From positions 1 to 33,348 of the forward strand of contig JAFDEF010000052.1 in the NCBI GenBank assembly GCA_019310485.1: a stretch of DNA of 33,348 bases. The letters are read 5' to 3'. This stretch comes from Deltaproteobacteria bacterium. GTDB taxonomy: Bacteria; Desulfobacterota; DSM-4660; Desulfatiglandales; HGW-15. This document shows positions 23,874-31,334 of the stretch, in pieces. A program made the translations under genes and the position numbers. The notes beneath the pieces were generated by a model that was not told where the DNA came from, did not search any database, and saw only the letters and a program-made list of their open reading frames with translations. Positions within the stretch are counted from its first letter, which is position 1; every line of letters begins with the position of its first letter.

Positions 23874-25034
23874 CTATCCTTCTGAAATGAGTTGAGCGAT
23901 ATGCTCCTGGTCTTCGGCCCTTAAATAGGGGTGCATGGGAAGGCTCATGATCCTTTGTGAACAATCCTCGCTTACCGGAAAATCCCCCTCTTTGTATCCC
24001 AGGTCCTGGAAGGCCGGCTGGAGGTGTAAAGGTCGCGGATAGTAGATGGCTGTTGGGATACCGGCATCTTTCAACCTGCCCTGTATTTCAGTTCGATGGT
24101 TTCCGCCTTTGGTGAGTATTGAATACTGGGCCCATACGGACTGCATGCCTGATGGTACCTGCGGCGTTGAAATGCCATTTTGCCTACCTGAAAGCAGTTT
24201 GTTGTATCTCAAAGCCGCTTCCTGGCGGAGATCTACCTCTTTTGAAAAAACATCGAACTTGGCATTGAGTATGGCTGCCTGGAGCGTATCCAGGCGACCA
24301 TTTATCCCTATTCGGACATTTTCATACTTGTGGCTGCCCTGGCCATGAATGCTCAATGACCGCATAGCTTCGGCCAAATCAGTGTCATCAGTGAAACACA
24401 TGCCCCCATCACCGTAGCAACCCAACGGTTTTGCCGGGAAAAAAGACGTGCAACCAATGCTAGCTAGAGAGCATGCTCTTTTGCCCCTGTAAAGAGCACC
24501 AAATGATTGTGCCCCGTCCTCTATTACAAAAAGCCCGTACTTTCGGGCAATGGCGTTGATGGCATCGTAATCGGCTGGAAGGCCAAAAAGATCAACGGCA
24601 ATGATACCCCGTGGGGTCAACCTGCTCATTTCAGCGCAAGGCAATGGATACCCGGAAGAACTTTTGCTGAGTGCAGTTACAGCCCTTTCAAGATGCTCTG
24701 GATCGAGATTGAAGGTGTGGGGGTCTATGTCTACAAAGACCGGTGTTGCACCGAGAAGGCTTATTACCTCTGCTGTTGCTATAAAAGTAAAAGGGGATGT
24801 AAATACAGCATCACCGGGGCCCACCTCGTAGGCCATAAGTGCCAGTAAAAGCGCGTCCGTGCCAGAGGAGCACGCAATGCCGTGCTCGACACCGACAAAT
24901 TCAGAGAGCCTCTTTTCAAGCTCCTTGATTTCAGGCCCCATAATGTATCTACCGTGAGCCAAAACCGCCTGGATATTTGCCTCTATTTTATCTCTGATGA
25001 GTTTCTGTTGCGCGGCTAAATCAATAAATTGCAT
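23874..25034 (-). CDS. wbpE: DegT/DnrJ/EryC1 aminotransferase, WbpE-like
   Basis: A 386-residue PLP-dependent sugar aminotransferase. It has FIDLAAQQKLIRDKI at the start as in WbpE, CSSGTDALLLAL (residues 55-66), the cofactor aspartate in EDGAQSFGA (Asp173, Gln176) and the Schiff-base lysine Lys202 in FFPAKPLGCYGDGG. WbpE converts a UDP-3-keto-GlcNAc-uronic acid to the 3-amino sugar. The upstream gene encodes the WbpB-type oxidase that makes the keto sugar and the WbpD-type acetyltransferase for the amine, so three steps sit together. The UDP-GlcNAc 6-dehydrogenase (WbpA) is not in the window. Specificity follows from context and the family match. Confidence 0.88.
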   Translation of the reverse strand: MQFIDLAAQQKLIRDKIEANIQAVLAHGRYIMGPEIKELEKRLSEFVGVEHGIACSSGTDALLLALMAYEVGPGDAVFTSPFTFIATAEVISLLGATPVFVDIDPHTFNLDPEHLERAVTALSKSSSGYPLPCAEMSRLTPRGIIAVDLFGLPADYDAINAIARKYGLFVIEDGAQSFGALYRGKRACSLASIGCTSFFPAKPLGCYGDGGMCFTDDTDLAEAMRSLSIHGQGSHKYENVRIGINGRLDTLQAAILNAKFDVFSKEVDLRQEAALRYNKLLSGRQNGISTPQVPSGMQSVWAQYSILTKGGNHRTEIQGRLKDAGIPTAIYYPRPLHLQPAFQDLGYKEGDFPVSEDCSQRIMSLPMHPYLRAEDQEHIAQLISEG

Positions 25035-25073
25035 AGTTCTAGATATTCCCTTCCGTTGGCTGAGAGTTTGAGT

Positions 25074-26657
25074 CTAAAGTTGGGTGACCTGATTTCCTGC
25101 CTTTTCATACTTCAAACCACACGCATCACAGACAGCGCTTCCTCTTTTGTCAAAGTGAAGCCTGATCCCGCACTGGCACATCCAGCCCTTGATCTTTGCA
25201 GGGTTTCCCACCATGAGAGCATAATCAGGAACATCGTCAATCACGACTGCCCCTGCCCCTACAAAGGCAAATCTTCCCACTGTATGGCCGCAGACAATAG
25301 TAGAGTTAGCTCCTAGGGTTGCACCTTCTTTCACGAGAGTTGGGCGAATCTCGCTCTTTCGGGGGATGTAGCTCCTGGGGTTATAGACATTGGTGAAAAC
25401 CATGGAAGGACCGCAAAAAACACCGTCCTCCAACGTGACACCGTCAAATACTGAAACGTTGTTCTGTATCTTGACCCTGTTTCCAATGCTGACATCAGGA
25501 CCGATCGCTACGTTCTGGCCAATGTTACAGTTTTCTCCTATTCTGCTTCCCTTGATCACATGGGAAAAATGCCATATCTTTGTGCCCGCCCCAACTTCGC
25601 AACCCGGGTCTACTACCGCAGTGCTGTGAACAAACACTTCAGGCAGGCGCCTCTCCTGCAAGGGTCTGCCCACAGGCACAGCCTTTCCTTCCTGCTCAAG
25701 GGACCTCTGGCATGCTTGAAGTACCCGGAGAACCCTGATGGCTTCTTCTCCGTCAGTCTTGGGCCTGAGGCTCTGGGTAATGCAATCAATAAAATGCCGG
25801 CATTCTTCCCTCAGCGGTTCATTTTTCTCCAGCGGGATCTTTTCAGCTTCTTTTTTGTCAGGAACAGGCACGTGGTTCTTCCATACTATCCTGTGAGGGT
25901 ATAGAAGCAGCTTGTCCTCAGGCTCCACATCGTTAAAAACTGCCATCTTTCTATCGCCTACAACCACCAGGCGCTGTTCTTTGTAAGGATGAAGCCAGCT
26001 AACGAAAATATGCGCCTTGATCCCAGAGGGAAAAGAAAGGCTGCTGAGGGTGACGTCCGCAACTTTTTGGTGAAGATAGTTTGCCCCTTCACTTGTAACC
26101 CGCTCAGGCATTTCCCCGGTTAAAGAAAGAATTACCGAAATGTCATGGGGGGCAAAACTCCAGAGGATATTCTCTTCCCTCCTTATTTTTCCCAGGTTCA
26201 GGCGATTGGAATAGATATATTCAATTTTTCCCAGCTCGCCATCCGAGACAAGTTGCTTCAGCTTGATAACCGCAGGATGGTATTGCAAGAGGTGCCCGAT
26301 CATGAGCACGCGTTGCTGCTTCTTGGCAAGTTCATTTAGTTCAATGCCTTCTTCCTCATTGAGCGCAAGGGGCTTTTCCACGAAAACGTTCTTATTGGCA
26401 AGCAGGCCCTCTTTTACCATCCTGTAGTGCGCCTCAGCAGGGCTTGCAATGGCAATCGCTTCAATGCCAGGATTCTGCAAGACGGACTGAAAGGAATCAG
26501 TGGTTTTTGCGTGAGGATACTTCCTAGAGAAGATCTCAAGGGTCTCTTTATTGTTATCACAAATTAGCGCCAGGTTCCCCAGGGCATCAAAATTACGGAT
26601 TAAGTTTTTGCCCCAGTAACCAGCTCCCACAACTGCAACTTTAATCTGGTTTTCCAT
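25074..26657 (-). CDS. Fusion of Gfo/Idh/MocA oxidoreductase (WbpB-like) and hexapeptide acetyltransferase (WbpD-like)
   Basis: 527 residues in two enzymes. The N-terminal oxidoreductase (about 1-320) has the NAD loop [10 protein letters not shown] (residues 10-19) and the EKP motif at 94-96, with [22 protein letters not shown] after it. The C-terminal left-handed beta-helix (about 345-495) shows repeated I-G-x-x hexapeptides ([20 protein letters not shown]), a histidine in IWHFSHV and the closing [19 protein letters not shown] zinc-ribbon-like tail has CQCG and CDACG. In the WbpA-B-E-D-I pathway these are the 3-oxidation and 3-N-acetylation steps around the WbpE transamination, the gene just downstream. 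The fusion would couple the first and last of the three steps. Confidence 0.88.
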   Translation of the reverse strand: MENQIKVAVVGAGYWGKNLIRNFDALGNLALICDNNKETLEIFSRKYPHAKTTDSFQSVLQNPGIEAIAIASPAEAHYRMVKEGLLANKNVFVEKPLALNEEEGIELNELAKKQQRVLMIGHLLQYHPAVIKLKQLVSDGELGKIEYIYSNRLNLGKIRREENILWSFAPHDISVILSLTGEMPERVTSEGANYLHQKVADVTLSSLSFPSGIKAHIFVSWLHPYKEQRLVVVGDRKMAVFNDVEPEDKLLLYPHRIVWKNHVPVPDKKEAEKIPLEKNEPLREECRHFIDCITQSLRPKTDGEEAIRVLRVLQACQRSLEQEGKAVPVGRPLQERRLPEVFVHSTAVVDPGCEVGAGTKIWHFSHVIKGSRIGENCNIGQNVAIGPDVSIGNRVKIQNNVSVFDGVTLEDGVFCGPSMVFTNVYNPRSYIPRKSEIRPTLVKEGATLGANSTIVCGHTVGRFAFVGAGAVVIDDVPDYALMVGNPAKIKGWMCQCGIRLHFDKRGSAVCDACGLKYEKAGNQVTQL

Positions 26658-26665
26658 GCGCTCTC

Positions 26666-27625
26666 CTATTCCTTGAAGTACTCAATAACGCTCTGGATGA
26701 TTGAATCAAGATCGTATGCCGGCTCAAACCCGATGACGTTTCTTATTTTCTCAATATTGGGGCACCTTCGTTTCATGTCCTCAAACCCGGGGCCATAAGC
26801 CTTTTCGTAGGGAATATACTCAATCTCGGATGTGCTCTGTGTCATTTCCTTGACTTTGAGAGCCAGATCCTTGATCGCAACTTCCTGGTCGCTTCCTATA
26901 TTGAAAACATCCCCTTCCGCCCTGGGCTCGTCCATTAGCTTTATCAGCGCTCCCACAACATCCTTGACATGCGTGAAGCTCCTTGTCTGGGTTCCATCCC
27001 CGTAAACCGTTATCGGCTTTCCCAGAAGGGCACTCTGCACAAAATTGGGCAGAACCATGCCGTACCGACCCGTCTGCCTTGGGCCTACTGTATTGAATAA
27101 TCTGCCTATTACTATGGGCAGCTTTTTTTCCTCAAAATAAGCAAGCGCCATGAACTCATCCAGGGTTTTGGAGGAAGCATAGGCCCAGCGCCTTTTCTTC
27201 ACCGATCCCAACACGCGGTTATTTTCTTCAGAAAGCGTATGTTCCATGTGGTTACCATAGACCTCGGAAGTTGACGTAATGAAAACCTTTTTCTTGAAGC
27301 GGTTGGCCAATCTCAGTACAACCTCAGTGCCTTTTACATTGATATCCAGGGTTTCAACAGGGTGATCCATAACGTTTCTAACCCCTACTGAAGCGGCCAA
27401 ATGATAAACATGGTCTGCCTTGAAAATGAGCTCATTCATCACTGATTCATTGAGTATGGTATCCACCACAAGGTGAAATCGCTCACTGTTTTGAATCTTT
27501 GCTACGTTTGCAAGCTTGCCTGTCCACAGATTGTCTATGGCAAACACTTCATGGCCCTGCTCCAGCAGCCTTTCAGCCAGGTGAGAACCGATAAACCCTG
27601 CGCCACCTGTAATCAGTACTTTCAT
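26666..27625 (-). CDS. NAD-dependent nucleotide-sugar epimerase/dehydratase
   Basis: 319 residues from the chosen start. The NAD loop GGAGFIGSH is at residues 7-15, then [25 protein letters not shown], a serine/threonine triad STSEVYGN (118-124), the catalytic YASSK (Tyr149, Lys153) and the C-terminal [15 protein letters not shown]. This is the extended SDR type of UDP-glucose 4-epimerases and UDP-glucuronate decarboxylases; it could serve either reaction. The start at 27625 follows GGGGGTG and begins directly at the Rossmann strand; the longer reading from 27682 adds a glycine-rich leader of no obvious meaning. It is the first sugar gene after the regulatory pair. Confidence 0.85.
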   Translation of the reverse strand: MKVLITGGAGFIGSHLAERLLEQGHEVFAIDNLWTGKLANVAKIQNSERFHLVVDTILNESVMNELIFKADHVYHLAASVGVRNVMDHPVETLDINVKGTEVVLRLANRFKKKVFITSTSEVYGNHMEHTLSEENNRVLGSVKKRRWAYASSKTLDEFMALAYFEEKKLPIVIGRLFNTVGPRQTGRYGMVLPNFVQSALLGKPITVYGDGTQTRSFTHVKDVVGALIKLMDEPRAEGDVFNIGSDQEVAIKDLALKVKEMTQSTSEIEYIPYEKAYGPGFEDMKRRCPNIEKIRNVIGFEPAYDLDSIIQSVIEYFKE

Positions 27626-27896
27626 TTTTTCACCCCCGCGCCCGGCCGGCACAGCTCCGCCCCGTCCATTACACCCCTGCATGGACGATAACTTATTGCC
27701 TTGATTAGTTTTTTAGTCAACAAGTTCGTTCTTTGCAGGAACCAAACTCCTGCTGTAGGAAGCCGGGAAAAACAATCTGGCCTCCTGCCTCAACGCTCGG
27801 CCAGCATGGAAAAAAGGAAGCTGCCGGGACCAGCCCCACAAACAACAGCTTTTATACAGTTGCAAAGCCGCGCTTCACAAGACCCCATAGCGTCTC
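27626..27896. other. Spacer between nusG-like and sugar genes
   Basis: No gene is seen. On the minus strand a TTGACT with AATAAG 17 bases further on lies near 27720-27690 and could be a weak promoter for the sugar operon, or a site where the NusG-like factor loads. No JUMPstart/ops-like sequence was recognised by eye. Confidence 0.3.
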
Positions 27897-28412
27897 TTAC
27901 CATGAAAGTTTTTCAAGCGCCCAATCCTCTAGTTCAACTGAAAGGGAACGGTTTAAGAGTTCAATGCTGACCACCACTCTGTCAGAGCGGCCCTTGTGGC
28001 GGAGGTAAAAGCCAATCAAGCCCTTGAGTGGCCCTTCCACAATCATGACCCTGTCACCGGTTTTCATGTAAGCCCGGTTTTGTACTGTTCGGTCGGTTCC
28101 ATCAAGTATCATCAGGGAGGCTACCTCTTCCTCCCTGGCAGGGACAGGCCTTCCTTCAAACCCTACCATTCTTACCACGCCGGTTGTCTTAAGAACCTCC
28201 CAGTAAATCTCGGGTTTCATGTCAAAGCGAACAAAAACATAACCTGGCAAAAGGGGCACCAGGATTTTCTTCCGTCTATCCCTCCTCCGGCTCATTACCT
28301 GGACCCTGGGGAAAAAAGCCTCTAGAGACTTGCCCCGCAAACCATCAAAAACTTTTTTCTCAAAATGACTTTTGGTGTGAACAGCATACCACCTGGGCGA
28401 ATCCACTATCAT
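27897..28412 (-). CDS. NusG-family antiterminator (RfaH/LoaP-like)
   Basis: 171 residues with an N-terminal NGN domain (SPRWYAVHTKSHFEKKV, FFPRVQVMSRR, PLLPGYVFVRFD) and a C-terminal KOW domain (KTGDRVMIVEGPLKGLIGFY). Specialised NusG paralogs at the head of polysaccharide operons bind elongating RNA polymerase and suppress termination over long clusters. This gene is immediately upstream of about 27 kb of co-oriented glycan genes, as expected for that role. Its ATG overlaps the stop of the winged-helix regulator by four bases (ATGA), so the two are made together. Housekeeping NusG normally lies with rpl genes, so this is a paralog. Confidence 0.9.
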   Translation of the reverse strand: MIVDSPRWYAVHTKSHFEKKVFDGLRGKSLEAFFPRVQVMSRRRDRRKKILVPLLPGYVFVRFDMKPEIYWEVLKTTGVVRMVGFEGRPVPAREEEVASLMILDGTDRTVQNRAYMKTGDRVMIVEGPLKGLIGFYLRHKGRSDRVVVSIELLNRSLSVELEDWALEKLSW

Positions 28413-28987
28413 ATGGTCGCTATCCTATCCGGGTCTATCCCTAGGTCTGAAAGCACCTCTATCGCCTTGTCCGTATCATCAAGCCGGGTCAAAAGAACCA
28501 TGTCCCAGTCCCTGCGCATCAGGCGATCAAGTCCCTTAATTTCGTGGCCGAAAAAGCTCTTGCCCCTGGCGTCATCATCCACTATACCCACAAGATGAAG
28601 GTCTGTAAGTTGCAAGTAGAGATAGGCCACGTCCGCAACCTCGCCGGCCCCGAAAAAAATCACTGATCTTACGTCTTTTTCCTCCATCTCCTTGTATTTA
28701 TTTAGTAGAAGTTGTTTGATATCCTTGTAAAAATTTACGGAATAGCGCAGAAACTCTGCGGTGAGCATGCTTTTTCTCGCTAGGCCTTCTGGGGTGAGGA
28801 AATACTTCAGCCTGTTTCTGGGCATGGTCTTAACTTTGAAGTAGCCCTTGTTTACGAGCCTTTTAAGAAAGGTGTTGACCAGCCCAAGGGAAATATTCAA
28901 ACGCCTTGAAAGCTCCCTCTGGCTGTGGTCCCCGTTGCGGTCAATTTCGCCCATAAGGCGCAAGATATGTAGATCTTCTTTTTCCAT
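28409..28987 (-). CDS. Winged-helix regulator with Rossmann-like C-terminal domain
   Basis: 192 residues. The N-terminal 75 form a winged helix-turn-helix (REDLxHILRLM-type start, SQRELSRRLNISLGLVNTFLKRLVNKGYF, wing with RNRLKYFLTPEGLARKS). A linker follows, then SVIFFGAGEVADVAYLYL and LVGIVDDDARGKSFFGHEI, a nucleotide-binding-like fold similar to the N-terminal domain of sugar O-acyltransferases of the PglD type. It may sense a nucleotide sugar or cofactor and control the locus. The upstream region has two palindromes around a promoter, consistent with self-control. The sensing role is inference; the DNA-binding domain is clear. Confidence 0.85.
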   Translation of the reverse strand: MEKEDLHILRLMGEIDRNGDHSQRELSRRLNISLGLVNTFLKRLVNKGYFKVKTMPRNRLKYFLTPEGLARKSMLTAEFLRYSVNFYKDIKQLLLNKYKEMEEKDVRSVIFFGAGEVADVAYLYLQLTDLHLVGIVDDDARGKSFFGHEIKGLDRLMRRDWDMVLLTRLDDTDKAIEVLSDLGIDPDRIATI

Positions 28988-29047
28988 TTAGCTTTTGACA
29001 AGACCACTTATTCTTATTCCGCCTCTTTAGAGCGAGACGATGAGGCG

Positions 29048-29096
29048 TTCAAATTTTGAAGGGACATAATGTTCAACAATTGAACGGTTTTGTCAA
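29048..29096 (-). promoter_or_regulatory. Promoter with two palindromic operators for the regulator gene
   Basis: On the minus strand TTGACA (29096-29091) and CATTAT (29071-29066) are 19 bases apart. A perfect palindrome GTTCAACAATTGAAC occupies the spacer (29071-29085), and a second, TTCAAATTTTGAA (29048-29060), covers the expected start point. Centres are 24 bases apart. Both share TTCAA...TTGAA half-sites, as expected for a dimeric winged-helix repressor. Confidence 0.55.
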
Positions 29097-29182
29097 GTCC
29101 CAAATGTTATTTTTAGAAAATAATTCTCTTGAAGGAAAATGAATGGAATCAAACAGTTAACCAAAGAGATGGAGTGTCTAAG

Positions 29183-29359
29183 ATGAGTATGATCAAACGG
29201 ATTCTTCTTTGCCTGGGCATTATGGCCGTCGACCTTCTTATCTTTTTCTTGCCGCTCACTGCGCTTTTCTTATGCTATGTAATACTCTTCAACCCCCCGT
29301 GGTTCAGGCAGTTTCTGAATAATCTTGATCGCAGTTCCTATTTTGATATAAGAAAATAG
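29183..29359 (+). CDS. Small membrane protein
   Basis: 58 residues from the ATG at 29183 (MSMIKRILLCLGIM). One long hydrophobic stretch (about residues 5-40, possibly two helices with a proline break at IFFLPL) is followed by a short polar tail WFRQFLNNLDRSSYFDIRK. A GGAG lies about a dozen bases upstream of the start. The gene runs divergently from the regulator operon, so the operator region at 29048-29096 may also affect it. No family was recognised. Expression is plausible but not proven. Confidence 0.5.
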   Translation: MSMIKRILLCLGIMAVDLLIFFLPLTALFLCYVILFNPPWFRQFLNNLDRSSYFDIRK

Positions 29360-29395
29360 TATCTATGGCGCGGCATTTTGAAAGGAGGTTCTTGC

Positions 29396-29599
29396 ATGGA
29401 ATGCAATCGTGAGCAGAACTTGAAAAGATGCAACTGTACTTATGAGCCCTGTTCCAAGAAAGGAATTTGCTGTGAGTGTATTCAGTACCATCTCAACATG
29501 AGGGAGCTCCCTGGTTGCTGCTTCCCGGCTGATGCAGAGGCGACTTTTGATAGATCCTTTGATCATTTCGCCCGGCTGGTAAAAGCAGGGAAAATCTAG
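29396..29599 (+). CDS. DUF6485-type cysteine-rich protein
   Basis: 67 residues from the ATG at 29396, preceded by AAAGGAGG at ideal spacing. The N-terminal half is cysteine-rich ([19 protein letters not shown] then [11 protein letters not shown]), with eight or more cysteines able to bind zinc or an iron-sulfur centre. The C-terminal part [20 protein letters not shown] is characteristic of the DUF6485 family. Its function is unknown. It is found mainly in anaerobic bacteria, which gives a modest hint to the host's lifestyle. It lies 36 bases after the small membrane protein gene and may share its transcript. Confidence 0.8.
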   Translation: MECNREQNLKRCNCTYEPCSKKGICCECIQYHLNMRELPGCCFPADAEATFDRSFDHFARLVKAGKI

Positions 29600-29656
29600 C
29601 CGTGATAAATTTTCAAGAGCCAGTTAGCGCCTTTGACACCAGCCCGAGTGCAGGGC

Positions 29657-29995
29657 ATGGGAGAGCTTCCGGAAAGGAGCTGTTTGGCCTTGGAAGATGA
29701 CGAAATAGACAAACTTTTCCTGGCTGCACTTGAGAACTCATCCCAGGATACGGATGAGGTGAGGGAAGTTTTTTCAACGCTCATAAAGACGACCCTGAGG
29801 TACAGGGACCAGATGCTGGAACACAAAGGGGTCGTGGTGACTGTGGAAGATGTGCGAACTGCCCTGAAGTGGCTCGTTCCCTGCCTTGCTACAGGCCAGG
29901 TACCCAGAACAGATAACAAGTTGCGGCTGGATCTTTTGAAGATCTGGGTGGACGAGCTAAAGCGCCTGGGGAAGCCCCATGTTTACTTGACCTAA
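29657..29995 (+). CDS. Hypothetical protein
   Basis: 112 residues from the ATG at 29657; a TTG at 29633 is the alternative start. The protein is soluble, acidic and mostly helical by composition (DDEIDKLFLAALENSSQD, STLIKTTLRYRDQMLEHKG, ALKWLVPCLATG, LLKIWVDELKRLG). No motif or family was recognised. It follows the DUF6485-type gene on the same strand and precedes the tRNA fragment, so it is probably the last chromosomal gene before the presumed island boundary. Coding potential is supported by length and amino-acid composition only. Confidence 0.5.
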   Translation: MGELPERSCLALEDDEIDKLFLAALENSSQDTDEVREVFSTLIKTTLRYRDQMLEHKGVVVTVEDVRTALKWLVPCLATGQVPRTDNKLRLDLLKIWVDELKRLGKPHVYLT

Positions 29996-30075
29996 AAAGG
30001 ACCCTGTTTAGAGAAAACGCTATTGACAATAAAGGCGTCTGTTTATCATTTAAGTGAGACTTTAGGAAAGAAAAG

Positions 30076-30120
30076 TGGTCGGGACGACTGGATTTGAACC
30101 AGCGACTCCCGCGTCCCGAA
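30076..30120 (-). tRNA. 3' fragment of tRNA-Pro(CGG), partial; likely attachment site remnant
   Basis: On the minus strand the sequence runs from the anticodon loop TTCGGGA (30120-30114, anticodon CGG) through the variable region, a T-arm with GCTGG-TTCAAAT-CCAGT, the acceptor strand CGTCCCG, discriminator A and CCA (30078-30076). The 5' half (acceptor strand, D-arm and 5' anticodon stem) is absent from the bases beyond 30120. Such 3' fragments are left when an element integrates in a tRNA gene. Confidence 0.8.
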
Positions 30121-30175
30121 TGCCTTTTAAAAGAAAAATGATGTAAAACTGGTCAAGCCTCAGAAGTGGAGTCGA

Positions 30176-30229
30176 CTTGACTAAATATATGTGCTTGACA
30201 AAATATTCTAGTTGGGGTATTTAGTCAAG
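30176..30229 (+). promoter_or_regulatory. 12-bp inverted repeat with an embedded promoter ahead of the AbiEi-like gene
   Basis: CTTGACTAAATA at 30176-30187 and its exact complement TATTTAGTCAAG at 30218-30229 flank 30 bases. TTGACA at 30195-30200 and TATTTA at 30218-30223 are 17 bases apart and could be the -35 and -10 boxes, the latter inside the second arm. The start codon is at 30231, one base after the repeat. No ribosome binding site is seen. AbiEi proteins repress their own operons through inverted repeats, so this is a good operator candidate. Confidence 0.6.
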
Positions 30230-30230
30230 C

Positions 30231-31334
30231 ATGCAAGGTTCATTCGAAAAAGAGGTCATCTCTGAGCTCCCGGGAATACTTGCCAGGCTCCTGGAGGTAC
30301 CGGAACACCGGGTAAGGATTCTGGAAGGCCAAAAAGACACCGGTCCTGCGGAACACCGGGTAAGGATTCTGGAAGGCCAAAAAGACACCGGTCCTGACTT
30401 TGTGGTGGATGCAGGCAAATACTCATTCCTGGTCGAATGTAAAAGCTCGAGTTCCCGAGCATTGCTGAATCTGGCTGTTGTCCAACTTGAGGAGATCAGG
30501 GAAACTTCGAGGCAAGATGTCATCCCACTCCTGGTCGTTCCGTTCATGGGCAAAGCTGGACACCGATTTTGCGACGAACATGGAATTGCATGGCTTGACC
30601 TTTCCGGAAACGCCCATATCAAGGCGCCCGGGCTCCTTATCCACATAGAAGGCCGGCCGAATCGCTTCAAGAAGGCTGGCCGGCCTGCAAACCTATTCGC
30701 CCCAAAAAGCTCGCGGATTGCGCGGCAGTTTTTGATCGAACCATACCGGAGCTTCACTCAACGGGAATTGTCGCAGGCTACCGGTCTTGACGAGGGCTAT
30801 ACCAGCCGTATCATTCGCAGGCTTGAACAGAGCAGGTTGATTGTCAGGGAGGATCAGGGCTCTCTGAGGCCTCATGATCCGGGTCAACTGCTCGACGCCT
30901 GGCATGAGGCCTATGATTTCAACAAACATCACATTATCAAAGGGCACATCGCAGCACGCAGTGGCGAGGAACTGCTCCAGAGAATAGCCGGGGCCCTGCG
31001 TCAAAATGGGATGGACCATGCCTTTACAGGCCTGGCAGGGGCCTGGGCGTACACGCACTTTGCGATCTTCCGAATTGCGACATTCTATCTTAAAGAACCG
31101 CCAGGTGAAAAAATACTTGAGTCCCTTCATTTCCGGAAAGATCAAGCCGGGGCCAATACCTGGCTGGTTGTCCCCAATGATGAAGGGGTCTTCCAGGGAT
31201 CAGCAGACCGTGAGGGAATTCCGTGTGTCCATCCTGTCCAGGTTTACCTCGATCTCAAGGGACATCCTGAAAGATCCAAGGAAGCGGCATCCAGATTGCG
31301 CCAGGAATATCTGAACTGGAGGCAAGATGCCTGA
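30231..31334 (+). CDS. abiEi: AbiEi-like type IV antitoxin/regulator with nuclease-like N-terminal domain
   Basis: 367 residues. The N-terminal region (about 1-150) carries DFVVDAGKYSFLVECKSSSS, an arrangement (Asp56 or Asp60, then Glu69-x-Lys71) like the PD-(D/E)xK core. A winged helix follows (about 165-215: SFTQRELSQATGLDEGYTSR, RRLEQSRLIV). The C-terminal part, with FTGLAGAWAYTHFAIFR and IPCVHPVQVYLDLKGHPERS, is typical of AbiEi antitoxins. AbiEi represses its operon and counteracts the AbiEii nucleotidyltransferase, encoded next with an eight-base overlap. Residues 24-55 contain a perfect duplication of 16 residues. Whether the nuclease-like domain is catalytic cannot be judged here. Confidence 0.8.
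   Translation: MQGSFEKEVISELPGILARLLEVPEHRVRILEGQKDTGPAEHRVRILEGQKDTGPDFVVDAGKYSFLVECKSSSSRALLNLAVVQLEEIRETSRQDVIPLLVVPFMGKAGHRFCDEHGIAWLDLSGNAHIKAPGLLIHIEGRPNRFKKAGRPANLFAPKSSRIARQFLIEPYRSFTQRELSQATGLDEGYTSRIIRRLEQSRLIVREDQGSLRPHDPGQLLDAWHEAYDFNKHHIIKGHIAARSGEELLQRIAGALRQNGMDHAFTGLAGAWAYTHFAIFRIATFYLKEPPGEKILESLHFRKDQAGANTWLVVPNDEGVFQGSADREGIPCVHPVQVYLDLKGHPERSKEAASRLRQEYLNWRQDA
30301..30396 (+). repeat. Exact 48-bp tandem duplication inside the AbiEi-like gene
   Basis: Bases 30301-30348 and 30349-30396 are identical. Forty-eight bases keep the frame, doubling the peptide EHRVRILEGQKDTGP. Identity at every base points to a recent event or an assembly artefact. Confidence 0.95.

Noticed and set aside
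30016-30060. Plus-strand promoter (TTGACA with TATCAT) before the tRNA fragment
   Set aside because: The spacing is only 15 bases and it would read into the antisense of the tRNA fragment; no gene follows within its reach other than the AbiE operon, which has a better promoter.
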